From contig JAICPI010000007.1 of NCBI GenBank assembly GCA_025929895.1, positions 1-62,881 of the forward strand: 62,881 nucleotides of DNA, written 5' to 3'. Shown here piece by piece: positions 31,825 to 40,057 of this stretch; the first letter of the stretch is position 1; the number at the start of each line of letters is the position of its first letter. Position numbers and translations under genes: made by a program. This stretch comes from Thermoleophilia bacterium (lineage in GTDB: Bacteria > Actinomycetota > Thermoleophilia > Gaiellales > Gaiellaceae). Below the pieces are notes generated by a model, which was not told where the DNA came from, made no database searches, and saw only the letters and a list, made by a program, of their open reading frames with translations.

Positions 31825-33651
31825 ATGCACGACCACCATCATTCACACGCTCACGCGCACACGATCGGCTTTCCGACGTCGATCGAGGGATTGCCGGAGG
31901 CGCGACGACCCGAGCTCGTCGAGCTCTCCGACGGCGACGAGTTCGAGCTCGAGATCGCACCCGTCAAGAAGCAGATCGGCGATGCCACCGTGCGCATGCT
32001 CGCGTACAACGGGTCCGTTCCGGGGCCGACGCTCAAAGTTCCTCAGGGCGCGACCATCACAGTGCACGTCACCAATCGCGGCGATCTCGACGCGACGGTG
32101 CACTGGCACGGGCTCCGGCTCGAGAACCGCTTCGACGGCACACACGAGACTCAGGCGCCGATTCCCGTCGGTGAGACGTTCACCTACGAAGTGACGGTGC
32201 CCGATCCCGGGGCCTACTGGTATCACCCCCACATCCGTGAGGACTACGGCCAGGAGCTGGGCCTGTACGGGAACATTCTCGCGGTTCCGAGCGACGAGGA
32301 TCACTGGTCGCCTGCGCACCGCGAGCTGCTGGTGACGCTCGACGACGTCCTCATCGAGGAGGGCCGCATCGCATCGTTCAGCGGTGCCGAGACGACGCAC
32401 GTTGCGATGGGTCGCTTCGGCAACACCATGCTCGTCGCGGGTGAGCCGGAGCTAACGCTGGACGCGGCACGCGGCGAGGTCGTGCGCTTCTACTTCACGA
32501 ACACGGCCAACACGCGGGTCTTCAACGTCACGGTGCCGGGAGCCCGGATGAAGCTCGTAGGCGCCGACAGCGGCCACTACGAGCGCGAAGAGCTCGTCGA
32601 GGAGGTTCTCCTCGCTCCTTCCGAGCGCGCGGTCGTCGACGTTCTGTTCGCTGAGCCGGGGGACGTCGCGCTCGAGCATCGGACTCCCGAAAAGTCCTAT
32701 CGGCTCGCGGCGATCAAGGTCGCGGATGATCCGGCCGAGCCCGACCTGACGCAGCACTTCGAAGAGCTGCGCGCACATCCGGACATGGAGGCAGAGCGGG
32801 CGCGGCTGGAGGCGAAGCTGGATGCCGCACCCGACAAGACGCTCTCATTCGTTGCCGAGATGGACGAGGTCGGCGGAGAGGGCGTTGAGACGGGCACCTA
32901 CGCCTGCCCGATGGACCCGGACATCGTCGCCTCCTGGGCCGGCAAGTGCCCGAAGTGCGGGATGAAGCTCATGCCGGCACCGGCGGAGACAAAGACTCCG
33001 ACCGCGTTCGTGTGCCCGATGCACGGAGAGATTGCGGCCAGCTGGGCAACGAGCTGCCCCGAGTGCGGCATGACGCTTCGCTCCACCGGCACGGGGGCGG
33101 CGGCAGACCTCGGTGGCGGTGCCGTCCCAGCCGAGAGCGGCGGGAAGCATCACATGCATGGGCACGGTCACGGTCATGGCCACGGTCACGGTCAAGCCGA
33201 CGAACGCACACGCCACGAGCACGGAGGCCGCGCTCACGGCGGCGCCCAAGGAATCGAATGGGAAGACGACATGGTCGAGGTCAACCGCCTCACCACGCCC
33301 GCGAACATGCGCTGGAAGCTCGTCGATCGGGAGACCGGCGCCGAGAACGCCCAGATCGACTGGACCTTCCGCGTCGGTGATCAGGTGAAGCTACGGCTCG
33401 TCAACGAGCTGGACTCGGACCACCCGATGCCGCACCCGTTTCACGTCCACGGCGCCGGCCGCTTCCTCATCCTCGCGCGCGACGGGGTCGTCGAGCCGAA
33501 CCTCGCCTGGAAGGACACCGTCCTGGTGCGGACCGGCGAGACCGTCGACATCCTGCTCGATGTCACGAACCCTGGGCGCTGGATGGCGCACTGCCACATC
33601 GCCGAGCACCACGAGAGCGGGATGATGTTCAGCTTCGACGTGACCGCGTGA
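31825..33651 (+). CDS. Multicopper oxidase with inserted metal-binding repeats and His-rich segments
   Basis: The 608-residue protein begins with a His-rich stretch (MHDHHHSHAHAH) and lacks a signal peptide. Copper ligands lie in HWHG (H93, H95), YHPH (H134, H136), HPFHVHG and HCHIAEHHESGMM near the C-terminus, so all type 1, 2 and 3 sites look complete. Between the cupredoxin domains are two heavy-metal-binding units (about 357-383 CPMDPDIV...CPKCGM and about 394-418 CPMHGEIA...CPECGM) and a His/Gly run at about 441-475. It probably oxidises or detoxifies a metal ion such as Cu(I) or Mn(II). A good AGGAGG site precedes the ATG. Confidence 0.92.
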   Translation: MHDHHHSHAHAHTIGFPTSIEGLPEARRPELVELSDGDEFELEIAPVKKQIGDATVRMLAYNGSVPGPTLKVPQGATITVHVTNRGDLDATVHWHGLRLENRFDGTHETQAPIPVGETFTYEVTVPDPGAYWYHPHIREDYGQELGLYGNILAVPSDEDHWSPAHRELLVTLDDVLIEEGRIASFSGAETTHVAMGRFGNTMLVAGEPELTLDAARGEVVRFYFTNTANTRVFNVTVPGARMKLVGADSGHYEREELVEEVLLAPSERAVVDVLFAEPGDVALEHRTPEKSYRLAAIKVADDPAEPDLTQHFEELRAHPDMEAERARLEAKLDAAPDKTLSFVAEMDEVGGEGVETGTYACPMDPDIVASWAGKCPKCGMKLMPAPAETKTPTAFVCPMHGEIAASWATSCPECGMTLRSTGTGAAADLGGGAVPAESGGKHHMHGHGHGHGHGHGQADERTRHEHGGRAHGGAQGIEWEDDMVEVNRLTTPANMRWKLVDRETGAENAQIDWTFRVGDQVKLRLVNELDSDHPMPHPFHVHGAGRFLILARDGVVEPNLAWKDTVLVRTGETVDILLDVTNPGRWMAHCHIAEHHESGMMFSFDVTA

Positions 33652-33759
33652 CCGCGATCGTCTAGCGGGCGCCCGCGCGCGCCGCGCAGGCGGCTACACC
33701 GCTCGTCTTCTGGTCGACCGACACTCCGCGCGGTGTCAGCTGGGGTCACGAGGCCGGTG

Positions 33760-34737
33760 TCAACCCAGTCGAACCGCTTCGCCCGTCGACGCCGACCGGT
33801 ATGCCCCGAGTGCGACGGCCAACGAAGCGCGACCCGCCTCGGCTGGGACCGACGGGGAACGTCCCTCGACGATGGCGGAGACGAACTCCGCGATCTCGCG
33901 CTCGAAGTGTGCGTCGTCAGATGACTCGACTCGCGTCACGCCGGCTGAGGTGGTGAGCTCGACCCACTCGCCTGTCTGGATGCGGATCGCTCCGTCGCTC
34001 CCGAAGAATTCGGTCGCCCAGCCGCCGGGCCGGCCGTACGGCGGCGAGTTCTCGAACAGCGCGCCGGACGCGCCGCCGGAGAAGTCGAGCAGCGCGACCA
34101 GTCCGTCCTCGACGTCCCCGTAGCCGTGCGTGTGATGCGCTCGAGCAACGACGGAGACGATCTCCTGGTCCAGCAGCCACCGCAGCCGATCGATCGCGTG
34201 GACGCCGCCGTACATGAGCACGCCGCCGCCGGCACGCTCGCGCTCCCAGACCCAGCTCGGTGGATGTTCCCCGCCGAGCGAGCAGAAGCGGTCGAGCGCC
34301 GTCGCCGGCCGGCCGATCGCGCCGGCGTCGACCATCCTCTTCGCCTCGAGCGACTCGCTGCGGAACCTGTGCACGAACCCGAGCATGAGCACCACACCCT
34401 CCCGGTCCGCGGCAGTGGCGATCGCGTCGGCGTCTTCGAGCGTGTTCGCGATCGGCTTCTCGAGCAGGACGTGCAGGCTCCGCTCGAAGGCGCCGAGGGC
34501 GACCTCGCGATGCAGGTCGTGCGGGACGCAGACGCTGACGGCCTCCGCCTCGCCGGCCTCGTAGAGCTGTTCAGCCGACGCGAACCACCGGGCGCCGTGA
34601 GCCGCTGCAAGCGCCTCGCCTCGGTCTCGGAGCGGTTCGACGATGGCTACGAGCTGCGTCAGCGGGTTGCGGGCATAGGCCGCAGCGTGCCGCTCGGCGA
34701 CCCGGCCTCCGCCGATGACCGCGGCGCGCAGGGCCAC
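33760..34737 (-). CDS. Gfo/Idh/MocA family oxidoreductase
   Basis: The GTG at 34737 directly follows the hydantoinase A stop. The 325-residue protein has an N-terminal NAD-binding fold (AAVIGGGRVAERHAAAYA), the EKP motif (LLEKPIANTLEDADAIA) with the catalytic lysine, and a C-terminal domain with GGGVLMYGGVHAIDRL carrying the Gfo/Idh histidine. These enzymes oxidise or reduce hydroxyls of sugars and cyclitols with NAD(P). It is the last gene of the unit starting at 38243, whose promoter carries the island's palindrome. Confidence 0.9.
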   Translation of the reverse strand: MALRAAVIGGGRVAERHAAAYARNPLTQLVAIVEPLRDRGEALAAAHGARWFASAEQLYEAGEAEAVSVCVPHDLHREVALGAFERSLHVLLEKPIANTLEDADAIATAADREGVVLMLGFVHRFRSESLEAKRMVDAGAIGRPATALDRFCSLGGEHPPSWVWERERAGGGVLMYGGVHAIDRLRWLLDQEIVSVVARAHHTHGYGDVEDGLVALLDFSGGASGALFENSPPYGRPGGWATEFFGSDGAIRIQTGEWVELTTSAGVTRVESSDDAHFEREIAEFVSAIVEGRSPSVPAEAGRASLAVALGAYRSASTGEAVRLG

Positions 34738-36882
34738 CTACTCGAACGTGACGATCAGATTCAGAAAGCGATCGACCACGACCGTTGCCCGTGGACCGAC
34801 GACGGCGGTGGAGTCCTTCTCTTCGACCACAGCCGGGCCCGTGAAGGTCGCTCCCGGCGTCAGTCGCGCCCGCTCGTAGGCCGGCGTGGCAACGAAGCCG
34901 CCGGCCTCGCGGAAGTACGCGTCGCGCACGTCCCGAATCGCCTGCTCGACCGGCAGCGCCTCCGTGTCCTCCTCCGTCTCGATCGCTAGCGCCGGCACCG
35001 GCCCGGACGCGGTGACGCGGCACGTGACGATCTCGAGCGAGAGGTGACGGTGCGCGTGTCCGAAGACGTTCTCGTAGCGCTCGTAGAACAGCGGCTGGAG
35101 ATCCCGCTCCACGTCGACGCCGTGGAGGTGCGCGTAGGGGAGCTCGAGCACGATGTCGTGCCCCTGCCCCGCGTGGCGCAGGTCGGCCTGTCGCACGAAA
35201 CGCATCTCCTGCTCGGAGACGCCGGCGCCCGCGAGGAGCGCGCGTCCCTCGTCTTCGAGCTCCCGGTACACGCGCTCGAGCTCGTCGAGGCGGCTCTCCT
35301 TCAGCGGTCCGACGACGCTTCGGGCGAGCTCGAACGACGCCGGGGCCGTCAGGAACCCGAGCGCCGAGGTCACGCCCGCGCTCGAGGGGATGATCGTCCC
35401 GCGCATCTTCAGCGCCCGGGCGATCGCGTCGGCGTGAACCGGTCCCGCTCCGCCGAACGCGATCATTCGCATCCTCCTGACGTCGGCGCCACGCTCGGCG
35501 ACGTGGATGCGGGTCGCGGCCGTCATGTTCTCGTTCACGACCTGGTGGATGCCCCAGGCCGCGTCGAGCAACGAGATCCCCATCGGCTCGGCGATGACGG
35601 AGCGGATCGCTTCTTCCGCCGCTTCGAGGGAGAGCGCCATCCGACCTCCGAGGAAGTTGTCCGGGTTCAGATAGCCGAGGACAAGGTCGGCGTCCGTCAC
35701 CGTCGGCTGTGTGCCACCAAGCCCGTAGCAGGCGGGGCCCGGTTCGGCGCCCGCGGACGAGGGGCCGACCTTGAGCAGGCCGAGCTCGTCGACCCGCGCG
35801 ATACTGCCGCCGCCCGCGCCGATCTCGATCAGCTCGATCGAGCGCACCTGTACAGGCAGTCCGCTCCCGCGCTTGAAGCGGTGGACGCGCGCGATCTCGA
35901 ACGTGCTGGCCATCGCGGCCTGACCGTCCTTGATCAGGCACATCTTCGCGGTGGTGCCGCCCATGTCGAAGCTGACGAGGTCGCTCTCGCCGATTAGCTT
36001 CCCGTAGAACACAGCGGCGAGGACTCCGGCGGCCGGGCCTGACTCGACGAGCCGGATCGGGAACCGCGCGGCAGTCTCGAGCGTCTGGATCCCGCCGCTC
36101 GAGAGCATCAGGTAGAGGTTGTGCTCGAAGCCCTCGCCGCGGAGCTGCTCGCCGATCGAGCGAAGGTACGTCTCGGCGAGCGGCTGCACGTACGCGTTGC
36201 TCACGGTCGTCGACGTTCGCTCGTACTCGCGGATCTCCGGAGCGACCTCGGACGAGATCGAGACCGCGATGCCCGGAATCCGCTGCCGCAGCCACTCTCC
36301 CGCGGCGCGCTCGTGCACCGGGTTGCGGTACGAGTGCAGGAAACAAACTGCAACCGCCTCGACTCCCTCCTTGCGCAGCTTGTGGGCGATCGGTTCGAGC
36401 TCGGCGAGGTCGAGAGGTCGGAGCACCTCGCCGGAAGCGGTGACCCGCTCGTCGACCTCGAGCCGGAGCGGCCGCGGCACGAGCGGCTCCGGGAGGGTGA
36501 TAAGCAGGTCGTAGATGTCGTAGCGCATCTCCTTGCGCATCTCGAGCACGTCCCGGAACCCCTTCGTCGTGATCAGGCCGGTCTGTGCGCCTTCGCGTTC
36601 GATCAACGCGTTCGTGATGAGAGTCGTCCCGTGCACCGCCATCTCGACGGACTCCGCGCCAACGTCCGCCTGGTCGACGAGCGCGCGCCACCCTTCCATG
36701 ACCGCGCGCGACGGATCGCGCGGCGTCGTAAGCGTCTTGTACGTACGCACTGCGCCGGAAGCGATGTCGACGAGCACGAAGTCGGTGAACGTTCCTCCGA
36801 TGTCGAACCCGAACCGGAACCGCGCCCGTCCCCGCTGGCGAGACGGCCTGCGGCGGCTGCGCACGTCCGTGACGGTGCTCAT
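34738..36882 (-). CDS. hyuA: Hydantoinase/oxoprolinase A subunit (ATP-dependent)
   Basis: The ATG at 36882 gives 714 residues. The ASKHA-type ATP site is FDIGGTFTDFVLVD (about 26-39), with HGTTLITNALIERE, SSGGIQTLETAA, VSFDMGGTTAKMCLI and a C-terminal AGQGHDIVLELPY. HyuA pairs with HyuB to open a cyclic amide (5-oxoproline, hydantoin or N-methylhydantoin) using ATP. It overlaps the cyclic amidohydrolase gene by 4 bp (ATGA). Its B partner is not in this operon; two HyuB genes lie at 40058 and 41823. Substrate is unknown. Confidence 0.93.
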   Translation of the reverse strand: MSTVTDVRSRRRPSRQRGRARFRFGFDIGGTFTDFVLVDIASGAVRTYKTLTTPRDPSRAVMEGWRALVDQADVGAESVEMAVHGTTLITNALIEREGAQTGLITTKGFRDVLEMRKEMRYDIYDLLITLPEPLVPRPLRLEVDERVTASGEVLRPLDLAELEPIAHKLRKEGVEAVAVCFLHSYRNPVHERAAGEWLRQRIPGIAVSISSEVAPEIREYERTSTTVSNAYVQPLAETYLRSIGEQLRGEGFEHNLYLMLSSGGIQTLETAARFPIRLVESGPAAGVLAAVFYGKLIGESDLVSFDMGGTTAKMCLIKDGQAAMASTFEIARVHRFKRGSGLPVQVRSIELIEIGAGGGSIARVDELGLLKVGPSSAGAEPGPACYGLGGTQPTVTDADLVLGYLNPDNFLGGRMALSLEAAEEAIRSVIAEPMGISLLDAAWGIHQVVNENMTAATRIHVAERGADVRRMRMIAFGGAGPVHADAIARALKMRGTIIPSSAGVTSALGFLTAPASFELARSVVGPLKESRLDELERVYRELEDEGRALLAGAGVSEQEMRFVRQADLRHAGQGHDIVLELPYAHLHGVDVERDLQPLFYERYENVFGHAHRHLSLEIVTCRVTASGPVPALAIETEEDTEALPVEQAIRDVRDAYFREAGGFVATPAYERARLTPGATFTGPAVVEEKDSTAVVGPRATVVVDRFLNLIVTFE

Positions 36883-38243
36883 ACGGGCTCGGTCTCGCGA
36901 ACGACGGTGCGCGGACCTGCGACGAACCCGCCTGCGCCGCCGTTGATGATGGCGCCGTTCGCGAACACGACAGAGCCGCCGACCAGCGTCTGCTCGACCC
37001 GCGCTCGCAACTGGAGTGACTCGAACACGACGGCGCAGCTCTTGGCGCGGGTGTGGAAGCGCTCGGCGTCCACGTGCGTCGGCTCCGTGAGCGAGCACAG
37101 CGCGATGTCCGCGTCGTACCCCTCCGCGATCGATCCTTTGCGTTCGAGCCCGAACAGGCGGGCCGGCTCCGCGGTGACCAGCGCGACCGCCTTCTCGAGC
37201 GGCAATCGGCCCCGGACGGCGGCGTCGAGCATCGTCGGCACGAGCAGCTCGACCGTCGGGAGACCTTGCGGTGCGGCGGCGAACTCGACGTCGAGCTTCT
37301 CCCGTGCGAGGAACGGCGAGTGGTCGCTCGCGACGAGGTCGAGCTCGCCGGATTCGACGGCTCCCCAGAGCGCTTCCGAGTCCGCGGGCGTGCGAAGCGG
37401 CGGAGCGATCTTCGCCAGACCGCCGAAGCGCTCGACCGCGCGTTCGTCGAGGAGCAGGTACTGCGGGCACGTCTCGGCCGTGACGTCCGCACCGAGCGCG
37501 CGGCCGGCGCGAACGGCGTCGAGCGCGTCGCTCGACGAGACATGCGCCACATGGATCTTGACGGACGCCTCCTTCGCGATCGCCGACGTCGAGGCGATGG
37601 CCACGGCCTCGACCGCGGGCGGTCGCCGGCCGGCGCCACCCGGGAGGCCCTGGAGGATGGCGAGGAGCGAGTCGCTCTCGGGGTGGACGACGCAAGGCAG
37701 CATCGTCTCGGCCACGCTCGAGAGCGCGCTGAAGACGCCGCCGTCGCCGGATGCCCAAAGCCCCTCGAACTCGCGTTCGCGGCCCGGCGGCGGCGCGAGG
37801 GTGAAGAGTTTGAAGCCGATCGCGCCGAGCTCTGCCATCTCCTCGGCACGCGCGGGCTCGACCGCGGCCCCCGCGTAGAGCGCGACGTTGACGATCGCGT
37901 CCGCGTCGATCAGCCCGCGGCGCATTCGGAAGACCTCGGGCGTGCTGCAGGCGGGGTCCGAGATCGGCATCTCGAAGACGGTCGTGACGCCTCCCGCGGC
38001 GGCAGCGGCCGTCTCGCTCGCGAAATCGCCGCGCTCCGGGTTGCCGGGGGCACGGCAGTGGAAGTGGACGTCGATCGCGCCCGGCACGGCGTACAGGCCG
38101 GTCGCGTCGATCTCGGTCCTTGCAGGCCCGATGCCGCCCGGCGGCGCGACCTCGGCGATCATCCCCCCGTCGACCCCGATGTCGGCGACGCCGGTTCCTG
38201 CTCCGGTCACGACGCTCGCGTTGAGGATTCGCAAGTCGTACAC
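36879..38243 (-). CDS. Cyclic amidohydrolase (dihydroorotase/allantoinase/hydantoinase type)
   Basis: The 454-residue enzyme has the amidohydrolase ligands of this group: H60 and H62 in VPGAIDVHFHCRAPG, K145 in GAIGFKLFTL (the lysine that is carboxylated), a histidine in VHPESD, another in IHVAHVSSSDAL, and the aspartate in VASDHSPF. It should hydrolyse a ring C-N bond. The GTG start at 38243 lies 3 bp from the regulatory palindrome and has no ribosome site, suggesting a leaderless message. It opens the operon with hyuA and a Gfo/Idh enzyme. Confidence 0.9.
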   Translation of the reverse strand: MYDLRILNASVVTGAGTGVADIGVDGGMIAEVAPPGGIGPARTEIDATGLYAVPGAIDVHFHCRAPGNPERGDFASETAAAAAGGVTTVFEMPISDPACSTPEVFRMRRGLIDADAIVNVALYAGAAVEPARAEEMAELGAIGFKLFTLAPPPGREREFEGLWASGDGGVFSALSSVAETMLPCVVHPESDSLLAILQGLPGGAGRRPPAVEAVAIASTSAIAKEASVKIHVAHVSSSDALDAVRAGRALGADVTAETCPQYLLLDERAVERFGGLAKIAPPLRTPADSEALWGAVESGELDLVASDHSPFLAREKLDVEFAAAPQGLPTVELLVPTMLDAAVRGRLPLEKAVALVTAEPARLFGLERKGSIAEGYDADIALCSLTEPTHVDAERFHTRAKSCAVVFESLQLRARVEQTLVGGSVVFANGAIINGGAGGFVAGPRTVVRETEPV

Positions 38244-38246
38244 GGC

Positions 38247-38259
38247 GTCAACTGTTGAC
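38247..38259. promoter_or_regulatory. Island operator, site 1: GTCAACTGTTGAC
   Basis: A perfect 13-bp palindrome, flanked by AG on the right as at sites 2 and 3. It lies 3 bp upstream of the cyclic amidohydrolase start on the minus strand, so a bound protein would block that promoter. It is one of six matching sites in the 33.7-62.9 kb island, and the probable reader is the GntR/FCD protein encoded at 55632. Confidence 0.85.
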
Positions 38260-38291
38260 AGTAGCCGGGAGGCGCCCCAAGGTCAACAGGC

Positions 38292-39080
38292 TCACGTCGA
38301 CCTCAGCAGCCCGCCGTCGACGCGGACGAGCGAGCCGGTCTGGTAGCTCGCCCGGTCGCTGACGAGGAACGCAACCGCGGCCGCAAATTCGTCCGGCGTC
38401 CCGTACCGTCGGCTCGGGATCGTCGCCTCGGAGGCGAGCCTGACGTGCTCTGTCGTTGTCCCTTCTGCGGCCGCACGGCCGCGGTCGAGCGCTTCGGTCC
38501 GCGCCGTCGCGATCCGGCCCGGGACGACGCCGTTGATCGTGACGCCGTCCGCCGCGACGGCCGCGCTCGCCGTCTTCAGCCATGCCGCGAGCGCCGACCG
38601 TCCGGCGTTCGAGTACACGAGGTTGGGGATAGGCTCGCGAACGCCGGACGAGAGCACGGCCGCGATCCGTCCCCAGCCCCGGTCGCGCATTCCTGGGAGC
38701 AGGCCCGTCGCGACTCCCACCGGGGTGAGCAGAAGGAGCTGAAGGGCTTCGCGCCAGCCCTCGGGGGTCGTCGCTACCGGGTCGACCGGCGGCGGTCCGC
38801 CGGCGTTCAACACGGCGATGTCGACGCCGCCGAAACGGTCGCGTACCGCAGCCAGCACGAGCTCGGTGGCATCTGGCCTCGTGGCGTCAGCAGCCACGGT
38901 CTCGACCCGGACGCCGGTCGTGTCGACCAGGTCCGCCGCCGTCGCGGCGAGCCGCGCGTCGTCACGCGCCCAGAGGAGCACGTCGGCGCCCTCGGCGGCG
39001 ATCGCGCGCGCCACCGCGGCTCCAAGACCCGACGTCGCTCCCCCAACGAGCGCACGGCGGCCCTGCAGCCCGAGATTCAT
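38292..39080 (-). CDS. SDR-family oxidoreductase with a variant active site
   Basis: The 262-residue protein has the SDR cofactor site GGATSGLGAAVARAI, DRFGGVDIAVLNAGG, a serine in AAVLSSGVREP, and a C-terminal YQTGSLVRVDGG. The usual YxxxK pair is replaced by the segment VYSNAGRSA: the residue four after Tyr is Gly and a basic residue comes one place later (Arg). It therefore belongs to an atypical SDR subgroup and may use an altered mechanism. It ends the minus-strand operon that starts with hyuB at 41680. Confidence 0.85.
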   Translation of the reverse strand: MNLGLQGRRALVGGATSGLGAAVARAIAAEGADVLLWARDDARLAATAADLVDTTGVRVETVAADATRPDATELVLAAVRDRFGGVDIAVLNAGGPPPVDPVATTPEGWREALQLLLLTPVGVATGLLPGMRDRGWGRIAAVLSSGVREPIPNLVYSNAGRSALAAWLKTASAAVAADGVTINGVVPGRIATARTEALDRGRAAAEGTTTEHVRLASEATIPSRRYGTPDEFAAAVAFLVSDRASYQTGSLVRVDGGLLRST

Positions 39081-40054
39081 CCCGAGGCTCCCGCCGTCGC
39101 CGATTCGAGGTTCCCCAGGAACGCGAGCAGGTCACGCACCCCGTCCTCGAGCGTGCGCTTCGGCCCCCAGCCGATTGCCTCGACGATCCGCGTGTTCGCG
39201 ATCACGGCCGGCCGGTCCTCGCCCGCGTCGACGACGGTGGAAGCATTCGCGTCAGGCGGGCGCCCCATCACCTGCACCACGGCGGCGGCGACGTCGGCGA
39301 ACGGGCGGGTGACACCCGACGAGAGGTTGTACGAGCGACCGTCCAGCGCCGGGGCGACGCACAGTAGCCGCACCGCCTCGGCCGCGTCGTCGACCGAGAG
39401 CCAGTCCGCCCTCGACTGCTCGTTTCGCACCGAGACTTGCTCGCCGCGGCGCAGGTGTTCCACGAGCCGGGCGAGCGCCGTCGTCCGCGGGCGGGACGAG
39501 CGCGGCAGCTCTCCGGCGCCGAACAGCGACGTCGGTCGGACGGAAGCCGTTTCGATCCCGTAGAGCGAGCCGTAGCGGCGGACGAGGATCTCCGCCGCGA
39601 GCTTCGCCGCACCGTAGAGCGACGAGCCGCCGTCGGCATCGTCCTCGCCGAGCACGCGCGCTTGGCGCTGGTCGAAAACGCCGGCCGACGAGACGAAGAC
39701 GAGCCGCCGGCAGTGTGGGGAGGTGCGGATCGCCCGGAGGAGGGGGGCGAGCGGCGCGAGGTTCACGGCGAGCAGCGCGTCGCCGATCTCGCCGTGGCTC
39801 TCGTCGACGGGTGTCAGCGCGGCGGCGTGGACGACCGCCGTGGCATCGGCGACCAGGTCGTCGAGCGGCTCGCGTGCGACGTCCCTCGCGATGTACTCGA
39901 CGAGCTCCGTCGGGACATCCTCGCGCGGTGCGAAGGCCGACCCGTCGACGCGGTCGGTCGCCAGCACGCGGATCCCGTCGAGCGCGAGCGCGCGGACGAT
40001 CGCCGAACCGAAGAACCCGGCCGCGCCGGTGACGAGCGCTCGCGGCTCCGACAT
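39077..40054 (-). CDS. NAD-dependent epimerase/dehydratase
   Basis: The 325-residue extended SDR has the cofactor loop VTGAAGFFGSAIVRAL, VVHAAALTPVDES, and catalytic SSLYGAAKLAAE with the YxxxK pair intact. It also has VRPTSLFGAGE and a C-terminal IGWGPKRTLEDGVRDLL, as in nucleotide-sugar epimerases, though many such enzymes act on free sugar acids or alcohols. It overlaps the SDR gene by 4 bp and lies 3 bp after hyuB, so the three form one unit. Confidence 0.9.
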   Translation of the reverse strand: MSEPRALVTGAAGFFGSAIVRALALDGIRVLATDRVDGSAFAPREDVPTELVEYIARDVAREPLDDLVADATAVVHAAALTPVDESHGEIGDALLAVNLAPLAPLLRAIRTSPHCRRLVFVSSAGVFDQRQARVLGEDDADGGSSLYGAAKLAAEILVRRYGSLYGIETASVRPTSLFGAGELPRSSRPRTTALARLVEHLRRGEQVSVRNEQSRADWLSVDDAAEAVRLLCVAPALDGRSYNLSSGVTRPFADVAAAVVQVMGRPPDANASTVVDAGEDRPAVIANTRIVEAIGWGPKRTLEDGVRDLLAFLGNLESATAGASG

Positions 40055-40057
40055 GCG

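Noticed and set aside
31825-33651. Frame error or artificial join in the multicopper oxidase gene
   Set aside because: The frame is open throughout, codon use is even, and copper ligands at both ends are complete, so an inserted module is more likely.
30323-33759. tRNA-Ala as the integration site of a mobile island
   Set aside because: No integrase or transposase gene was seen, and I found no copy of the tRNA 3' end elsewhere in the window. The right end of the island is outside the window, so the idea is untested rather than supported.
34571-37849. A 1092-codon frame on the minus strand
   Set aside because: It is an out-of-frame reading of the hydantoinase A and cyclic amidohydrolase genes, with low-complexity Arg/Ser composition.
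38281-38290. A second operator half-site (GTCAACAG) near the SDR gene end
   Set aside because: Only one arm matches and it lies at the end of a gene, not before a promoter.
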